From Citrus sinensis (Eukaryota; Streptophyta; Magnoliopsida; Sapindales; Rutaceae), in NCBI RefSeq assembly GCF_022201045.2, contig NC_068560.1, positions 32,761,001-32,825,000 on the forward strand: a stretch of 64,000 bases of DNA. Direction: 5' to 3'. Each line of letters starts with the position of its first letter. Within the stretch, counting starts at the first letter, position 1. The translations under genes were made by a program, and so were the position numbers. The notes under the pieces were generated by a model that ran no database searches, was not told the origin of the DNA, and saw nothing but the letters and a program-made list of their open reading frames with translations. Shown one piece after another: positions 45,893-59,770 of the stretch.

Positions 45893-48800
45893 TCTCATTT
45901 TAATAGAGTAAGGATGTCATTAGTAGATAAAAGAATACATATTTCAATACACTAACAGAGAAAAAAAAAAACATAGTCTCCAATGTATTGAAATATGTAT
46001 TTTTTTTTTATATTTTAGTTATGCATCCTCAATATAACAAAATGAAAATGTCCTCACTAGAGAAGGTGTGTGTGTGTGTATAAAATCAATTTATATCTAA
46101 TTTTAAACAAAAAAAATATAAATTCTTGCTGCATGAAAACATTCCATGGTTTAATTTTGAATATAAAATTTCTTCTTTTTATTGAAATGGAAATTTTAAT
46201 TAGCTCAAAAGTTTGTCACGCCACCTAGAATGATTAATCTCTAAGTGATTACTCTCTAAATAAAATTTGAAAGCCATGAAAACAACATCCAAACCAAATT
46301 ATTGTCATCGCTATCACTAAACTTCCAAAAACAAAACTCATCATCGCTGCTCTATTCAAAAAGAAAAGACAACCCTAGCAACAACCCTCTGTTTATTCTT
46401 TACTCTTTAAGTGTTCCAGTTTGCATGTTCTTTAACAATAACGTCACTATCTTAATTCCATAATTTAATCTTTAATGATGCTTCCACGGAAGCACTATTT
46501 TAAAGAATTAAACATAAAAAATTAAGTTGATTCTCTTCTAACCAGACAATTGTGTACCCATCACAGCCCTCTTTTAGTTTTCCAATTAATTAATCATTCA
46601 TTTTTCGTTCATTATTAATTTTTATTCAGTTGATGGATCTGAGGCAGTGACATCACTGGCCTTCAGTTCTAACTTATTTATTATTGTTTCTTGACCGTAC
46701 CTGATAAAAATTTTTATTTCGCAAATGACGTGTGCAAAAAAGTATGAAACTAGGTCAATTTTGCCAATTAAGAGACAGGAAAATTGAAATTATCGCTCCA
46801 CGTGGAAGCTTACTAGACGGTCTGCCGGTGCCCAAGAAGCGCTTTTAAAACAAGTAGGAATCATTCCCGACCTCATTTTATTTATAATTATTTTACTAGT
46901 CTATATTCTATAATCTAATAACCAAAAGATCATGGCAAAGTACAATAGAGATGATTTTGGAAAGTTTCATTGTTTCGTTATCTTTTGTGTTTAGCCATTT
47001 TAACTTAGCAAAAGTTAATTATTTGGCTTTTGCTTTTCTAAATTTGCATGGTAACATTTCCCGTTGGGGGTTCATTGATAGGAATACAGAGTATCTCTAC
47101 TGGTTAAGGTGATGCCTGTGCTACTTTAGGCTATAGGTCCCGCTAGTTCAGTTACGGGTGCCAGTATTCTTGGTCTCGTCGTTCAAGGCTTTTTTTTCTT
47201 TCTGGTGACTGCAAACAAAAAATGTATTGGTGATCATTCGAGCATCGAGCTAACCTATGGGATCGATCAAATTTATTATTTTTGTATCATAAAATTGATG
47301 AATGTAAACTCCTTAGAATGGACAAAGTTGAGATATACTTTATAGAGGTTTATTGTTATTCATGTTATTAGAGTAATTGGGTAATTTCAATATGATTATC
47401 GACCAATATGTTTCAAATGGAAAGTTATATCCTTATATGATGTTAGGAAATATGTCTCATTCTTCAATAAGGATTTGTAAATTCTAAATTATGATATTTC
47501 ATATTCTTTTCTTATTTAGTTGTTTTCTTATTCAAAAGAATTCCTATTTAAGGAATAAATAATTTTCCATTTAGGACTTAATTTACTCATGGAGAAATAT
47601 AACTTATATAAGAAAATGAATACTTATTCTATAAGAAATCATTATCATATATAGGGAAGTTGGGTTTACTTATTTACTTAACACAACAATTAGTTTTCTC
47701 TATAAGAAGACAATTTTTACCTTCTATTGTGAGAAAAACAATAGGTCCATTGAGAGAGTAGGTGTTATTGGGGTTTTGAATGTGATGAAAAATTATAAAG
47801 TAATTATAATAATTTTTCATATAGTAAATTTTCTCTCATTGTCCTTAATGGTTGTGGTTTTTTTTATAGTATAAGAGTTTTGCACATAAATTATTATGTT
47901 GTGTGATTGGTTTTATTTTCCATCTATTTTATTATTTATTATCTGTTTGATATTTTCGAAATTAAAATTTCCTAACGTATGAGTAAACATTTAAAAAAGA
48001 CTCAGGGACCAAAACGTTATTAAACCAAATTTTTAATATTCATCACCCCCTTCGTTCAAAAGAAATATTTGTTTATCTCTGCAAGACTGCAATCCAATTG
48101 TTAGCTGAAGCAACAGTGTTTATTAATAACTTCAATCTATTCTGGGCCAAATAAATGTCAAAGAAAGACACCAAGAAAAACGAACCAGCACAAATTTCCA
48201 AATGCTTCGATTTGCCCAACAGTGTAAGCTGCAATAAATCTCTGCCGGTTGTTAAATGAACAAAACACCGGCAATGACCAATGAGTCATTCCTTCACTGC
48301 AACAACCAAAACCCGTGATTAATTTTTAACCAAAGTTAAATTAATCTTTCTAACAATTTGAGTCACCTTAATTGATAAATTTATGTTCACAATTCACTTT
48401 GAGCTGCCCAGAACTCTTTCAGTATTTTGAGTTTGTAAATGTATATGAACTCAGTGTAAGCAAAATTATCTTACTGTTTATGCTGGTCAGGACGCATGTA
48501 TGACCTAAGTTTGCTCAAGTTGCAGCTGTTTTCAACTAGGGTTTTGCTCACTCTTTCCAATAAAAAAATAAATAAAAACTCTACGGCTCTTGGTCTGATT
48601 ACGCCAACCCTGAGAGATTTCTTTTGCTTAAATAGTACAATGCACAAGAAATGTACTAAATTTCGTACAGCAGCAGCCGTTGATGATAATTATTTTTTAC
48701 GTAGGGAATCTCATACGTGTTCTTGTTATATACGAGTAGATATTTATATTTAATTAAAAAAAAAATTTAAGTACGGTTGACAACTAGGGTTTTTATAATT

Positions 48801-51800
48801 ATATGGTCAAAATTAATGGAATCTATAATTCTTTATTTTTTAAAATACAAGGCGTGTGTTACTGGCCAATGAGAGAGTGCTTTGACTCGAATAATGAAAG
48901 TTTTAATGTTTAAGCTTTCATCAGCATCCATTAATGTCTTGATGGTGATGGTTTTTTCTTTGCGAGGATAAATAAATACCAAGGATTAATTGGTAATAGA
49001 ATTGATATTATAAATAGATCATATTTAATACCCAATTGGTAAATGTACATGAATCTGGCAGAGTTTTGACCATCGATTTAAATAATAACTTGCTATAATA
49101 AGTAAACTAATTTATATAGGTTATTTAGTTTCAATCCAAAAAAAGGGGGGTGATGAAGCAAATATTTTTCAAACAATTAATATAAGATTGAGGTGTTTAT
49201 TGATTGGGGACATCATAAATGTTCAAATATTCGGTGATAGTAGTTTTTTGATTCGGAATTATAAAGTGCGGGAAATGTTCGAAAAAACTTTAAAACTGCG
49301 AGATTTTAAAAGTTTAAAACTTAAAGTGCTAAAACCACACGGTTTATACATTTTTCCGGACGTTCCTGCATTTTAAAATTCCAGATTAAAACATTTCTCT
49401 ACGTGGTGATATTCGTGTTCCATTATAAATGTTCACATACAAATCATTCTCAAATGCAGGCACCCTTATTTTTTTAATGCAAGATACATTGGTAAGTAGT
49501 GTGGCTTAGTACAATTAATTTTCAATACATTATAAAGTCATATTGTTTAATAATATTAAAATCTAACTCTATTAAAATCTCACAGTTTAAAAGCGTGTCC
49601 GCATGAAAAAATTAATAATAAGAGCATCCGTGTGTATATATATGTGTGTGTAACATACCAAAAAGGCAAAAAAAAAATTCATATATTTTATATACTTAAA
49701 ACAGCTAAATTCTTTCTATCTAAATCATTGAAATATCCATCGGCATTAAATTTCAGAAGTTGCTATAATATAGTATTAAAAATCGTGCTTGAATTCTACC
49801 TTCTTATATCAAACAAATTTTAAAAGAAAACTTTGCAAGATCAAATGCCAATCGGCTCATATTATAAAATTTCTTGTATGGTACCAGGGGTCTGGAAAGG
49901 CGACTAGGCGAGGAAGATCAAAATTTCATTTCTGTACATTCAATTCTTAATATAAAAAAAATCGTAACATACGCATATGTAAAATGTTACACACTTAGAC
50001 AATTCATTTAAGCTTTTTAACTTTAATATTTTAACATTTTGGCCCTCTAGAGACAAGACTTCCAATTCTGGCTCCGACTTCAATTTACTTATCGCATGTA
50101 AATGGATAATTGACACTGATATTTTCTGAAATTTGTCACTAGCACAAAATTATAGGTAGCGTTCATTGAGTGATATGAGGCGTCAAGTTGCGATTAATAG
50201 CTAAATTAACAGATTAGCAGATGTCTTAGCTCTGGGTTAGGGATCAGAATTTGACCTGCACCCTAACTGCCGTCTAAAGTAGAGGACTGCGTGAGCTTGC
50301 CTCGCTTTCGCGGACCTGTCTGTATCAGTATTACATATTGCACGCCGGCCGTTGGACTTGGATCATTAAAAAACTATAATGATTCAATCAAGCGCCTCAG
50401 ATATAGCCACGTCTTAGGTCATACACTACGCAATCCTTCACTGTACATTACAAATTTCCTTCTTTTTTTTTTTTTGCTTTCCCTGTTTTTACTTTCAGTC
50501 TTGCTTTTTACTATTTAATTTCTGTTTTACACTTTCGTCTTGAAGAATTTCACTGTCATTATCAAATGATTAGCAAGCTGACTTTTGACTAATTTAGCAT
50601 TTAGATCCTAGAATCCCACTTAATTGTGATCGATCTCAGCCATCCATTTAATTGACATTTCTTTGAGGCAATCTTTTTTTGGGATAAGGATTTTCTGATG
50701 ATATAATCATATACTGGACAAATAATTCAAATACTGATTGGTAATTAATAAATAAAAAAATTAAGTTTTATCCATATACATATATACTATCATTGAAAAA
50801 CACATGGTAGGAAATCTTTAAAAACTAGTAGAGCCCACATCAGAAAGGATCCTATACCTTTCATTTGCCAATTAAAATGATGTTACTAATGTTTAATTAT
50901 TTTGTACTTTAAACAACAATAACAACAATAATAATAATTTTAAGTTGCAAACCACACATCTCTAATTAGTGTCATTTAAGTTTGTGAAAAATTGGATGCA
51001 CTTTCATATGATATGCCTTGTGGTGTAGAGAATAATAACTCTTAATTATGCAAAATCGTAATCTTTTTACTCAATTGAAATGACTTTATGTAACTTGCAA
51101 ATATAGTAATAGATCTTCTACAAAATTCTCTTCAAAAGACAATAAACACTCGTCAAAATTCTATTCAAAAGACTAAATTGTTCGCCATAAATTAACTTTG
51201 ACAGTTAATTTTTGCAGTGACAGGAGAATGTTGATGAGTTTTAAAACATGAATGGGAAAAAAAATTTATTCATGGGATTAATAACAGTTTTTTTAATTAT
51301 ATTTCCTAATCACATATAACGTAACAATCTAGGTTACGTTAAACTCATATGTAATTAACCTCGGACAAGTTATTAAATACATACACATAATTCACTACTT
51401 GTGTCGTCTTGGACTTTTATTATTAAACCACCCGTTCAAATTATTACAATAAGATTTAGTTGTATTTTTGTGGACATCTTTTACAAATATCAAGTAGTGT
51501 ACTTATACATCGCACCACTAAAAACATGGCATAAAGTTTGCAACAAACATGCATGCATCAAGTACCCCATGCCAAAATTTACGATGAGCTTTATCTCATT
51601 TTATTTTTTCCTTGTCGCATTTTTTTTGGTTTCATCAAATTTTACTTATTGTTACATAATGTAATATTAACGTACAAAATTGAATTGATCCGGCCGAAAG
51701 TCATCCCGTATGTTCTATGGGGCCCATTGGTGTGGCTTCAAATCAACCAATCACGTCCATCAATATACATTTGACTGGAAACATTGTCGAAATTGTGGAG

Positions 51801-53419
51801 CCCTTTGATGGCGATTATCAGAACTGAAGCAAACATTCCCTATAAACTGAGTGTTCAGATCAGCATGCTGCATCCATATAATTTATGATTAATGATTTAT
51901 TATTTTTTTTTCTAGAAATATGATTGGTGGGTTATGAGCAAGCAAGTAATGGGAGAAAATGGAGGTGAGACGGTGGAGCCGGCAGTGAGAGTGACGTGGC
52001 GGAGATGCTGACGTGGTCATACACGTAGTCATAGCAAATACAGACCAGTCAACTTAACTGAGTTTTGGAAGCACCATCTTTTAGGGTTTATCTGAATCGT
52101 AAGAGCCACAAGTGTGGGTTATGGCGTATGGTTAAAAAATGTCCAACTCAAAATCACTTTTCCACTTCATAGAAAAAAGAAAAAGAAGAATGGCGCTTTC
52201 CTCTAGCTGAGCTCTCATTCCGATGATTTCCACGCAAATTGATTCGATCTGTCCTTTCCATTAAAGTTGCTCAACTTTGGAGATTTTGCTGTTGTAGATC
52301 GGATTTTTCTGATATCAGTTATAAACCCCCCATTAGTTTGCCTCAATTTCCTTCATAACCACCAGCTTTTAATGTTGTAACCCGTAAATGATAGAGGTTA
52401 ATGCTGAAGTTTTGCAATCTCTATATCAAAATTCATGCACATAACTAAAGTTTTGGCTCTTTTAATGATTGGTTGAAATGTATCCATGGTAATGTAGGGA
52501 TTAAGAATTAATTAAAGTTTTTATGCTGAATGTACATTATTGAGTAGTTTTATTAATAATTAAGTAAGCATCAATTGAATTAGAAAAGCATCTTATGTAT
52601 AAGTAAAAGTACTTTTTAAGTGTACTGAATGTCTAATAAGTGGTTTTTATAAGAGAAAAATTTTAGACTAAAAGAATATTTTTTTTCTAAAATATGACTT
52701 TAATCGTGTTCTGTTTTTTAAGACTTTAATTAGTTTACAATTGATTAAATTTTTAAAAAACCAATTGCGGCGCCTATTGAATAGTACGCAAAAAATAGTT
52801 CGGGGTACTCTAGGGCAATAACTCCAAAATAGAAGGGTTTTGATGTAAAGATTGGGGTACTCCTAAACATTGTTCATCAATATTTGTTTAATTGATTACG
52901 GCCCACTCGATTTTACATAAAGGAAAAATTAAGACCCCCTAATCATCGAGTATTTTTTTTTTAAAGAAATTATTGTTCGTGATATTTACAATTATATAAT
53001 TATTGAGAATAATTTATATTAATTTTAATATAAAACAACTTAAATTAAAAAAAATTTAAATTAAACTTCTACAATACATCTTCACAAAATTAAACCACTT
53101 CCCTCACAGTTGTGAGGAAATGACTTTAACCACTGGGACAAACCCTAATGGTTAATCATCAAATATTTAAAACCAAACCAACAAAGGGATGTGCAGCCCA
53201 TCTTATTCAATAATCAGTTAATAAAACTTTTAAGACTAAATCATTTTCTGCCTTCACTGTCTCTTGCTTCAGCTTCTTGCTCTCTCCTTACTCCCCCTCT
53301 ATATATGCATCTCTATATACTCTATTTTAACGTTATAAAAAAACCCCTAAAAATAAACAACCTAAGACAAATAAACACACTACTCTCCTCTTTCTCTCTC
53401 TTCAGTGATTTCAGCCAGC
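45273..53419. other. 8-kb gene-poor AT-rich interval
   Basis: No convincing gene was seen; short frames lack domains. Contents: a TG/AC microsatellite at 45,861-45,891, a short GT run near 46,065, and a stretch at about 47,090-47,185 with a tRNA-like CTCTACTGGTTAAGGTGATG and GTTCAAGGC that may be SINE-derived. From 51,960 to 52,040 there are repeated ACGTGG/TGACGTGG cores, bZIP-type sites. The segment 53,095-53,160 reads SINE-like on the minus strand (GTCCCAGTGGTTAAAG). The last 200 bp is the CT-rich leader of the GRAS gene. Confidence 0.5.
45861..45891. repeat. (AC)n microsatellite
   Basis: About 15 uninterrupted AC dinucleotides. It is a probable polymorphic marker. Confidence 0.95.
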
Positions 53420-54913
53420 ATGGCCATGGCCATGGACTTCGATGATATCCTCCATCTTGATTTCTCCGGCTACAGCTCCACCACCACCACTACCACTACA
53501 GGCGACGACTATGCCTGTGACTGGAACGACTGGTCTCCGGTCGTAGACTGGGAAGCTCTATCTGGAGGTCAAGATGACTTTCACGACCTCATCGAGTCGA
53601 TGATGGACGATAGCGGATTAAATCCTAATGCAAGAGTTGCAAATATTGCCCATGAGCCATGCAACTCTGTGTCAACTGAAACCAGTAGCAGCAGCATGGC
53701 CGTAGATGAAGAAACCAACGGCGAGGATTTCAAGGGCTTGAGGTTAGTCCATCTCTTGATGGCTGCAGCTGAAGCCCTAACCGGCGTCAACAAAAGCCGT
53801 GAATTGGCTCAGGTGATATTGGTTCGGCTCAAGGAGTTGGTTTCCCCTAACGACGGATCCAACATGGAAAGGTTGGCGGCGTATTTTACCGACGCCTTGC
53901 AAGGCTTGCTAGAAGGTGCCGGGGGCGTACATGGCAACAACAAACATAACACCAGCAACGGACCCCACCATCGTGATGACCATCATCACACGGACGTGCT
54001 CGCTGCTTTCCAATTGTTGCAAGACATGTCACCATACGTTAAGTTCGGACACTTCACAGCCAATCAGGCGATTCTCGAGGCTGTAGCCAATGATAGGAGA
54101 GTCCACATAGTTGACTATGACATCATGGAAGGGATTCAATGGGCGTCGTTGATGCAAGCGCTGGTTTCTAGAAAGGATGGCCCACCAGCCCCACATCTTA
54201 GGATCACGGCGTTATCTAGGGGAGGCAGTGGTAGACGTTCGATCAGCACCGTTCAAGAAACGGGGCGTCGTTTGGTTGCATTTGCAGCATCAATCGGTCA
54301 ACCGTTTTCTTTTCATCAGTGTAGATTGGACTCTGATGAAACGTTTAAGGCATCAGCCTTGAAATTGGTAAGAGGAGAAGCGTTGATTATCAACTGCATG
54401 TTACATCTACCTCACTTTAGTTACCGGGCGCCCGATTCGATTGCTTCGTTTTTATCAGGAGCAAAGACCCTGAATCCGAAATTGGTGACTCTAGTCGAAG
54501 AGGAGACCGGACCCATTGGAGATGGCGGGTTCGTGAGCCGGTTCATGGACTCATTGCACCATTACTCAGCGGTTTATGATTCACTGGAGGCCGGGTTTCC
54601 AATGCAGAGCCGGGCTCGGGCTTTAGTGGAAAGAGTGTTCTTGGGCCCCCGAATATCTGGGTCATTGGCTCGGATCTACAGAACATGCGGAGAGGAGGAG
54701 GTTTACTCTTGGGGGGATTGGTTGGGTGCAGTGGGGTTCAAGCCAGTTAATATAAGCTTCGCCAATCATTGTCAAGCAAAGCTTTTATTAGGATTATTTA
54801 ATGATGGCTATAGAGTGGAGGAACTAGCCAACAATAGGCTTGTTTTAGGGTGGAAATCTAGGCGTCTGCTCTCAGCTTCTGTGTGGACTTCTTCTCTCGA
54901 TTCTAATTTGTAA
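53420..54913 (+). CDS. NSP2: GRAS transcription factor, NSP2 type
   Basis: A single exon of 497 aa. The start is the first ATG ([17 protein letters not shown]), preceded by a CT-rich leader. The N-terminus is acidic with a Thr run (TTTTTTT, about 21-27). The GRAS domain starts near residue 106: a first leucine heptad ([14 protein letters not shown]), a His/Asn-rich insert (about 171-197), the VHIVDYD core (228-234), a second leucine heptad region, the PFYRE-equivalent region around [11 protein letters not shown], and a C-terminal SAW region ([13 protein letters not shown]). Close matches to NSP2 include [19 protein letters not shown] and [23 protein letters not shown]2 acts in the nucleus with NSP1 in symbiotic (mycorrhizal, nodulation) signalling and promotes strigolactone synthesis genes. 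The coding region contains a miR171h-type target site. Confidence 0.95.
   Translation: MAMAMDFDDILHLDFSGYSSTTTTTTTGDDYACDWNDWSPVVDWEALSGGQDDFHDLIESMMDDSGLNPNARVANIAHEPCNSVSTETSSSSMAVDEETNGEDFKGLRLVHLLMAAAEALTGVNKSRELAQVILVRLKELVSPNDGSNMERLAAYFTDALQGLLEGAGGVHGNNKHNTSNGPHHRDDHHHTDVLAAFQLLQDMSPYVKFGHFTANQAILEAVANDRRVHIVDYDIMEGIQWASLMQALVSRKDGPPAPHLRITALSRGGSGRRSISTVQETGRRLVAFAASIGQPFSFHQCRLDSDETFKASALKLVRGEALIINCMLHLPHFSYRAPDSIASFLSGAKTLNPKLVTLVEEETGPIGDGGFVSRFMDSLHHYSAVYDSLEAGFPMQSRARALVERVFLGPRISGSLARIYRTCGEEEVYSWGDWLGAVGFKPVNISFANHCQAKLLLGLFNDGYRVEELANNRLVLGWKSRRLLSASVWTSSLDSNL
53812..53830 (+). promoter_or_regulatory. miR171h-type target site in the NSP2 coding region
   Basis: GGTGATATTGGTTCGGCTC is complementary, with G:U pairs or few mismatches, to the miR171h variant that targets NSP2 transcripts in mycorrhizal plants. 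It encodes VILVRL at the same place in the first leucine-rich region as in known NSP2 genes. The miRNA sequence is recalled, not searched. Confidence 0.75.
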
Positions 54914-57900
54914 AAAATAATAATAATAATATTATTAATAATTAGCTTGCTCATTTTTAGTTGCATCATTTGCTTCTTTGGGGTGGCCTATTTGTATTGT
55001 GTGTTTGTTAGAACTAAGTTATGGTTTTTGAACCTTCTCAGCAAAATTATGAACCAAAATCTTACTAAAATGTTGTAATTTACTCTTCAATTTGATTTTG
55101 CTGATTCGTTTTGTGTTAATGCGGCTTGTATAAGCTTTTGAGTTTTGAGTGTTTCACTTTCAGATGTAAGTTGTGCTTTATTTTAGGTGGATTTCAAAGA
55201 AAAATTATTGAATATATAACAATGACAGTCATCTAGGTGATGTTACAAATTGTACTTGTACACATACCGTTGTTTGTTTAAAAATTGGGTACCTGCTGTT
55301 TGTTTAACTGTGTGTATGCCTGTGCGCCTCTCTCTCTCTCCTTTTTTTTGGTAAGGAGTCACGAATCTATTAGAATTCTTACTTACATTATATATTGGAT
55401 GTAGTATGATAAGTATAAAATTGGAGTTGTAACTTTTTACACCAAAAATCATTTATGAATGTATGTATAAAATTGAGAGGTCGTAACTTTTAAACAACTA
55501 CAACTTTAAAATAAAATGACTAATTGTCATGTAAAAATGGATTGCTGGTTGACAAACATGAATTCCCAAATTATAAAAACAAATATTTATAGGTTATAAG
55601 TTATATCTCTACTATGAACTTAATCGTTTACTCCATATGCAAATTAGTTGCAACAAAAAAGAAAGGAATGTACATAAAAATACAGGTTATCTTTGAATTT
55701 GATAGTTGATGATTTTTTTATCACTTTTTATTATAGTTATGGGAAATTATCCCTCAAACATCTTTAAAATATTGAAAATGTAGGTAAAGTTTATAAAAAA
55801 AAAAGATTGATTGATTCATTTTTATTTATTTTTATCCAAAAAGTGTAAGTAACCACCATGAGTTTATGATAATATCTCTGTATTTCCTCAAGTTTTAGTC
55901 TTATATCCACCAACCACTTTTCCTTTAACTTCAATCACAATTAAAAAATATAATTTAAAAGACCATTTTTCCATTAAAATGAAAAAAAAGGAGTAAAATC
56001 TTTGTTACCATCTTAACTAAATCTAGGAATAAAATAATATTTTATCTTAAATTTTTTATTAATGACTTAAGGGGTAAACTGAAAAGTATCTAGTTGATAT
56101 TAAAACTTGAGGTGATGTAAAAATATTATCAAAAACTCAGAGTGACTGCTTGAACTTTCGATATTTTTGAGGTGATTGGCGAATAATTTTCCTAAATATT
56201 AAGATGTCAACAATTATTTCAGTGTTAGAATCAATTCTCGTACAAAAATTACTCGAGTCAAAGCAATAATCACTCACCAAAAAATAATAATATATGCACC
56301 AAAAACAGCACAAAATTTAGAACAAAAGCCACAAAAGATTAAAAAATTTATTTTGTTGTGAATTTTTTTTTCTAATAATAATGTTCCATTTCTTCCACTA
56401 CCTCTCTGCACATATCATCAAATTAACTTTAAAAGGTAATCGATTCTCTATAGCATCATTTACACCTACTCCAGCAATTGTCATTTTCCCTTTAAGTTCG
56501 GCCCACTATAATCTATAAATTTCAACCCAAAATAATAATAATAAAATTCACAAAATGAAGATCTTGGTATATGCTGAAGGGTGGTTCACGTTTCCCTATC
56601 TTTGTACGTATAAGCTTTGCTGAATCACATGATTAAGAGGCGAAGATTCTTAAGAATGTACCTTTCACAGCAATTCTATATAACTTTTCTTCGTCAATTT
56701 AAAAACATAGACAATCGACATGGTTTTATGATAATTTAGATCACCATCGTTGAAAAAATTAACATGATGTCATCCCAAAAAGTTCTCTTTTGTACATCAT
56801 TCTCAGAAATGGCATCTAATTTCTCTGCTGATATCTGCTAATTTTGTTCATATGAATGCGTTTTTTTTTTAATTATTATTTCTCCATATAAAGCGTCGGC
56901 GTGTCATCAGCTTAATTTTTAATAAATTTGAATAAATCCGAGTGTATGATCAATCATGTAATCTGCAGTAATTAATATATTTTGGTCCAGTTACGTTGTT
57001 ATTGATGATTTTTATAATTTTTGTATTTGGTTAATAAATCAAGATTCCATCGACGAAAGCTCAGTTCCCTGTCAAGAATAAGCCTGATACGTTGTGCAAT
57101 TGCAGGCGATTGTCATGTATGAGCCCCTTTGACGATGCAACTACAGTCTACAGGCAACTTGGAGGAAGTCAAGGCCTTGAAAGTACAAGAACCAATAGTT
57201 TTAGTAAAGCTTTATTTGATGTCTAATGATTCCAAACATTGTCTTTTGAAGATGCCATGCGACCCTCCATATCGTCATGGTGGAAGTAAATAATTTGGAC
57301 TTTAACTGCAGCGCATTGCCACTCGGTCAAAATATTCTTAAGTCCTTCTCGTTTGCGAAATGCGAGCAGAGCATAGACATCTCTCGTATGTGAGTATTAT
57401 TTATTTGGATGTGTACTTCATAAAATTTAATGTAATAATGTAAGTCTCAATTATGTATATATGAGGGCATATACTTCATAATACAATAATCTGATATGTA
57501 ATCAATATTAAAAAAAAAAAAAAAACTGCAGCGCATTGGTTCTCAAATTGTAACGTTCTACTGAGTAAAATATAATGCTGCGATTATTGATTATTAAGAT
57601 AAACTTGTATAAGAAAATAAACTGCGCACGTACGTGGTACAGAATTGTATTGACATAGTATTGCAAGATTGTCATAAACATGTATTAAAAATGAGCTAGA
57701 GACCTACATTTATGTGTCCAATACGGTATTTAACAGTAATAACCCTTTATAATAACATGCATTGTCGGTGTGTCATCGCATTTCTAATGATTTTAAGAGT
57801 AATCGCACATAATCCTAATACATTATTTATCATACAAATGGTATGATTAATCATACAGTAATTAGGATTATAATTTATTTTTGTATCTAGTAAATAAATT

Positions 57901-59770
57901 AAGGATTTCCATCAAGAACCCAGTTCGCGGTTAGCAAGCCTTAGCCTGTTTGATGATTCAACAATTGGCCACTTGTCACTTGTAGCAAGTTAAGGCCTTG
58001 ACATTGGACTTTGAATTTGTAAATTCTTTTATAAACTCCTGATGATTAAGTAGAATAATTACTTGCCTCTGAGAAGTATAAAACCCATATTAAGCCTGTG
58101 GACGAATCCTTTAGAATGCATCTTTCGCAGCAATTATGTATAATTCTTCTTTGTTAGTTTAAAGTTAGACCGCCCTCGTTGAAGATATTAGCATGGCGTC
58201 ATTGTAAAAAGTTATTTTTTTGTATATCATTCTCACAATCAGTGGTATCTATTCACTACGCTGATTTTTTAAATTGAACTGAAAAAATCAAATAGACTTG
58301 CTTCTTTTAAAATTCCTCCCTATCTTCGATGCATCATCCTTTTCTTTTTAATAAATTTTAATCCTAATGTGTAGCACTACCCTTAATCATATACTTTGTA
58401 ACTGTAAAATGACTGGTCTAATAAACCAAGGATTCCATCGACAAATGCTCAGTGAGCCTGCTCTATATATGTCCAATTGCATCAAATACTAATTAATAAT
58501 GGAGGTACGTGGAGTTTATATTTCTTTATTTAAGATTTAGATGGAGATAAAAAGTACTCATAAAATATCAATCTTTGGTAATTGTAAGTAGTGAGCATTT
58601 ATAATAAATGAAATTACTCTCGAGGCAGGATAATAAAGATGTTATGGTTAATTTAATAGAACAGGTGAAAATATCTCATATATAGTGTGTTTATCAAAGT
58701 ATCTCCAGCTTAAATTATTTAAAATATCTCCTCCCCGACTCCCCCATCCCCGCTCAACAACAATAATAATTTTTTTTAATAATCTAGATTTTTGCACTAA
58801 CTCAGATTATGGGTCTGTTTTACCTAGACTCTAAATTAGGGGATTAGTTAGGCACCCTAATTTGATGGCCATCCCATGATAAGACAATAAATGATAGAAT
58901 TTTAAACTTACCAAAAGGGTCAATTATGAGACCTCCATACATTCAAGCATCAAATCCTAAGCCCTCAACCAATTGAGCTGCTCTTTGGGAGCCCCTCCAA
59001 CATTAATTATTGATCTAAAATCACGGTGGAAACGACGATTAATGTTATAAATCTTTGAATTTTTTTTTTTTTTTTGGAGAAAGCGGGGTGTCTAAAGGAG
59101 AACATCAAGTTTTAAATTTAAGACATATGCTTCACGAGAAATGGGGTGTGGAGAAAGCTTTTGATGAGTTCATACAAATAACGCCACCCGAAGAAATTTA
59201 ATGTATTGTCATGTGTAAAATTACAAAACAAAACAAAACAAAATGAAAGTAAATAAATAAGTTAGGCTCATGGCTATATCATGCAAATGCAATTTGTATG
59301 AGTAAGGCTATTAAAAGCTCCTAAAAACATTATGCATTTATTTATTTCATACCACAAGAAGGTTAGGCAATACTCAATAGGCAAAGGTTCTTGCTTAATT
59401 TTTAATCTACTAGTTTGCGTTGAATAACAGGAACATAAAATTACTGGTTTTTTTTTTAAAAAAAAAATTATATGTTGATAAAATCATATGCGTATATGAG
59501 TCATTTTATTTTAATTGAATGTATCAATTGCTTAAGATTGATTTTTCAAATGTTGTTTAAGTGTGATCGTAGGCTGAGATATTAAAAACAAGAAGATCTT
59601 CGATCAGAAACTGAAGGAATCAAGGATTGACCTAGCTAGCTAGCAGAAAGTAAGTATAATAGTGGGAAAAAAAATTAAATTAAATTAAAAATATATTAAA
59701 TAATCATTTTGATGGTTAATATTTTATTTTTTATAATGAATTTTGATATCCTTGCTTTACATTGTTTGTC
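54914..59770. other. Gene-poor interval with degenerate dispersed repeats
   Basis: No gene was recognised. A probable inverted-repeat element spans about 55,741-56,190 (ends GGGAAATTATCC and GGCGAATAATTTTCC). From 56,560 to 58,500 a diverged module recurs in direct orientation (see the repeat entry). At about 58,940-58,995, minus strand, a tRNA-like AGCTCAATTGGTTGAGGGC resembles the A-box region of a plant SINE. Confidence 0.5.

Noticed and set aside
47090..47185. tRNA gene candidate
   Set aside because: A-box and B-box-like motifs are present but no cloverleaf with proper stems could be drawn; more likely SINE-derived.
48496..48753. 85-codon frame ending CSCYIRVDIYI
   Set aside because: No homology recognised, no introns or neighbours supporting a gene; chance frame likely.
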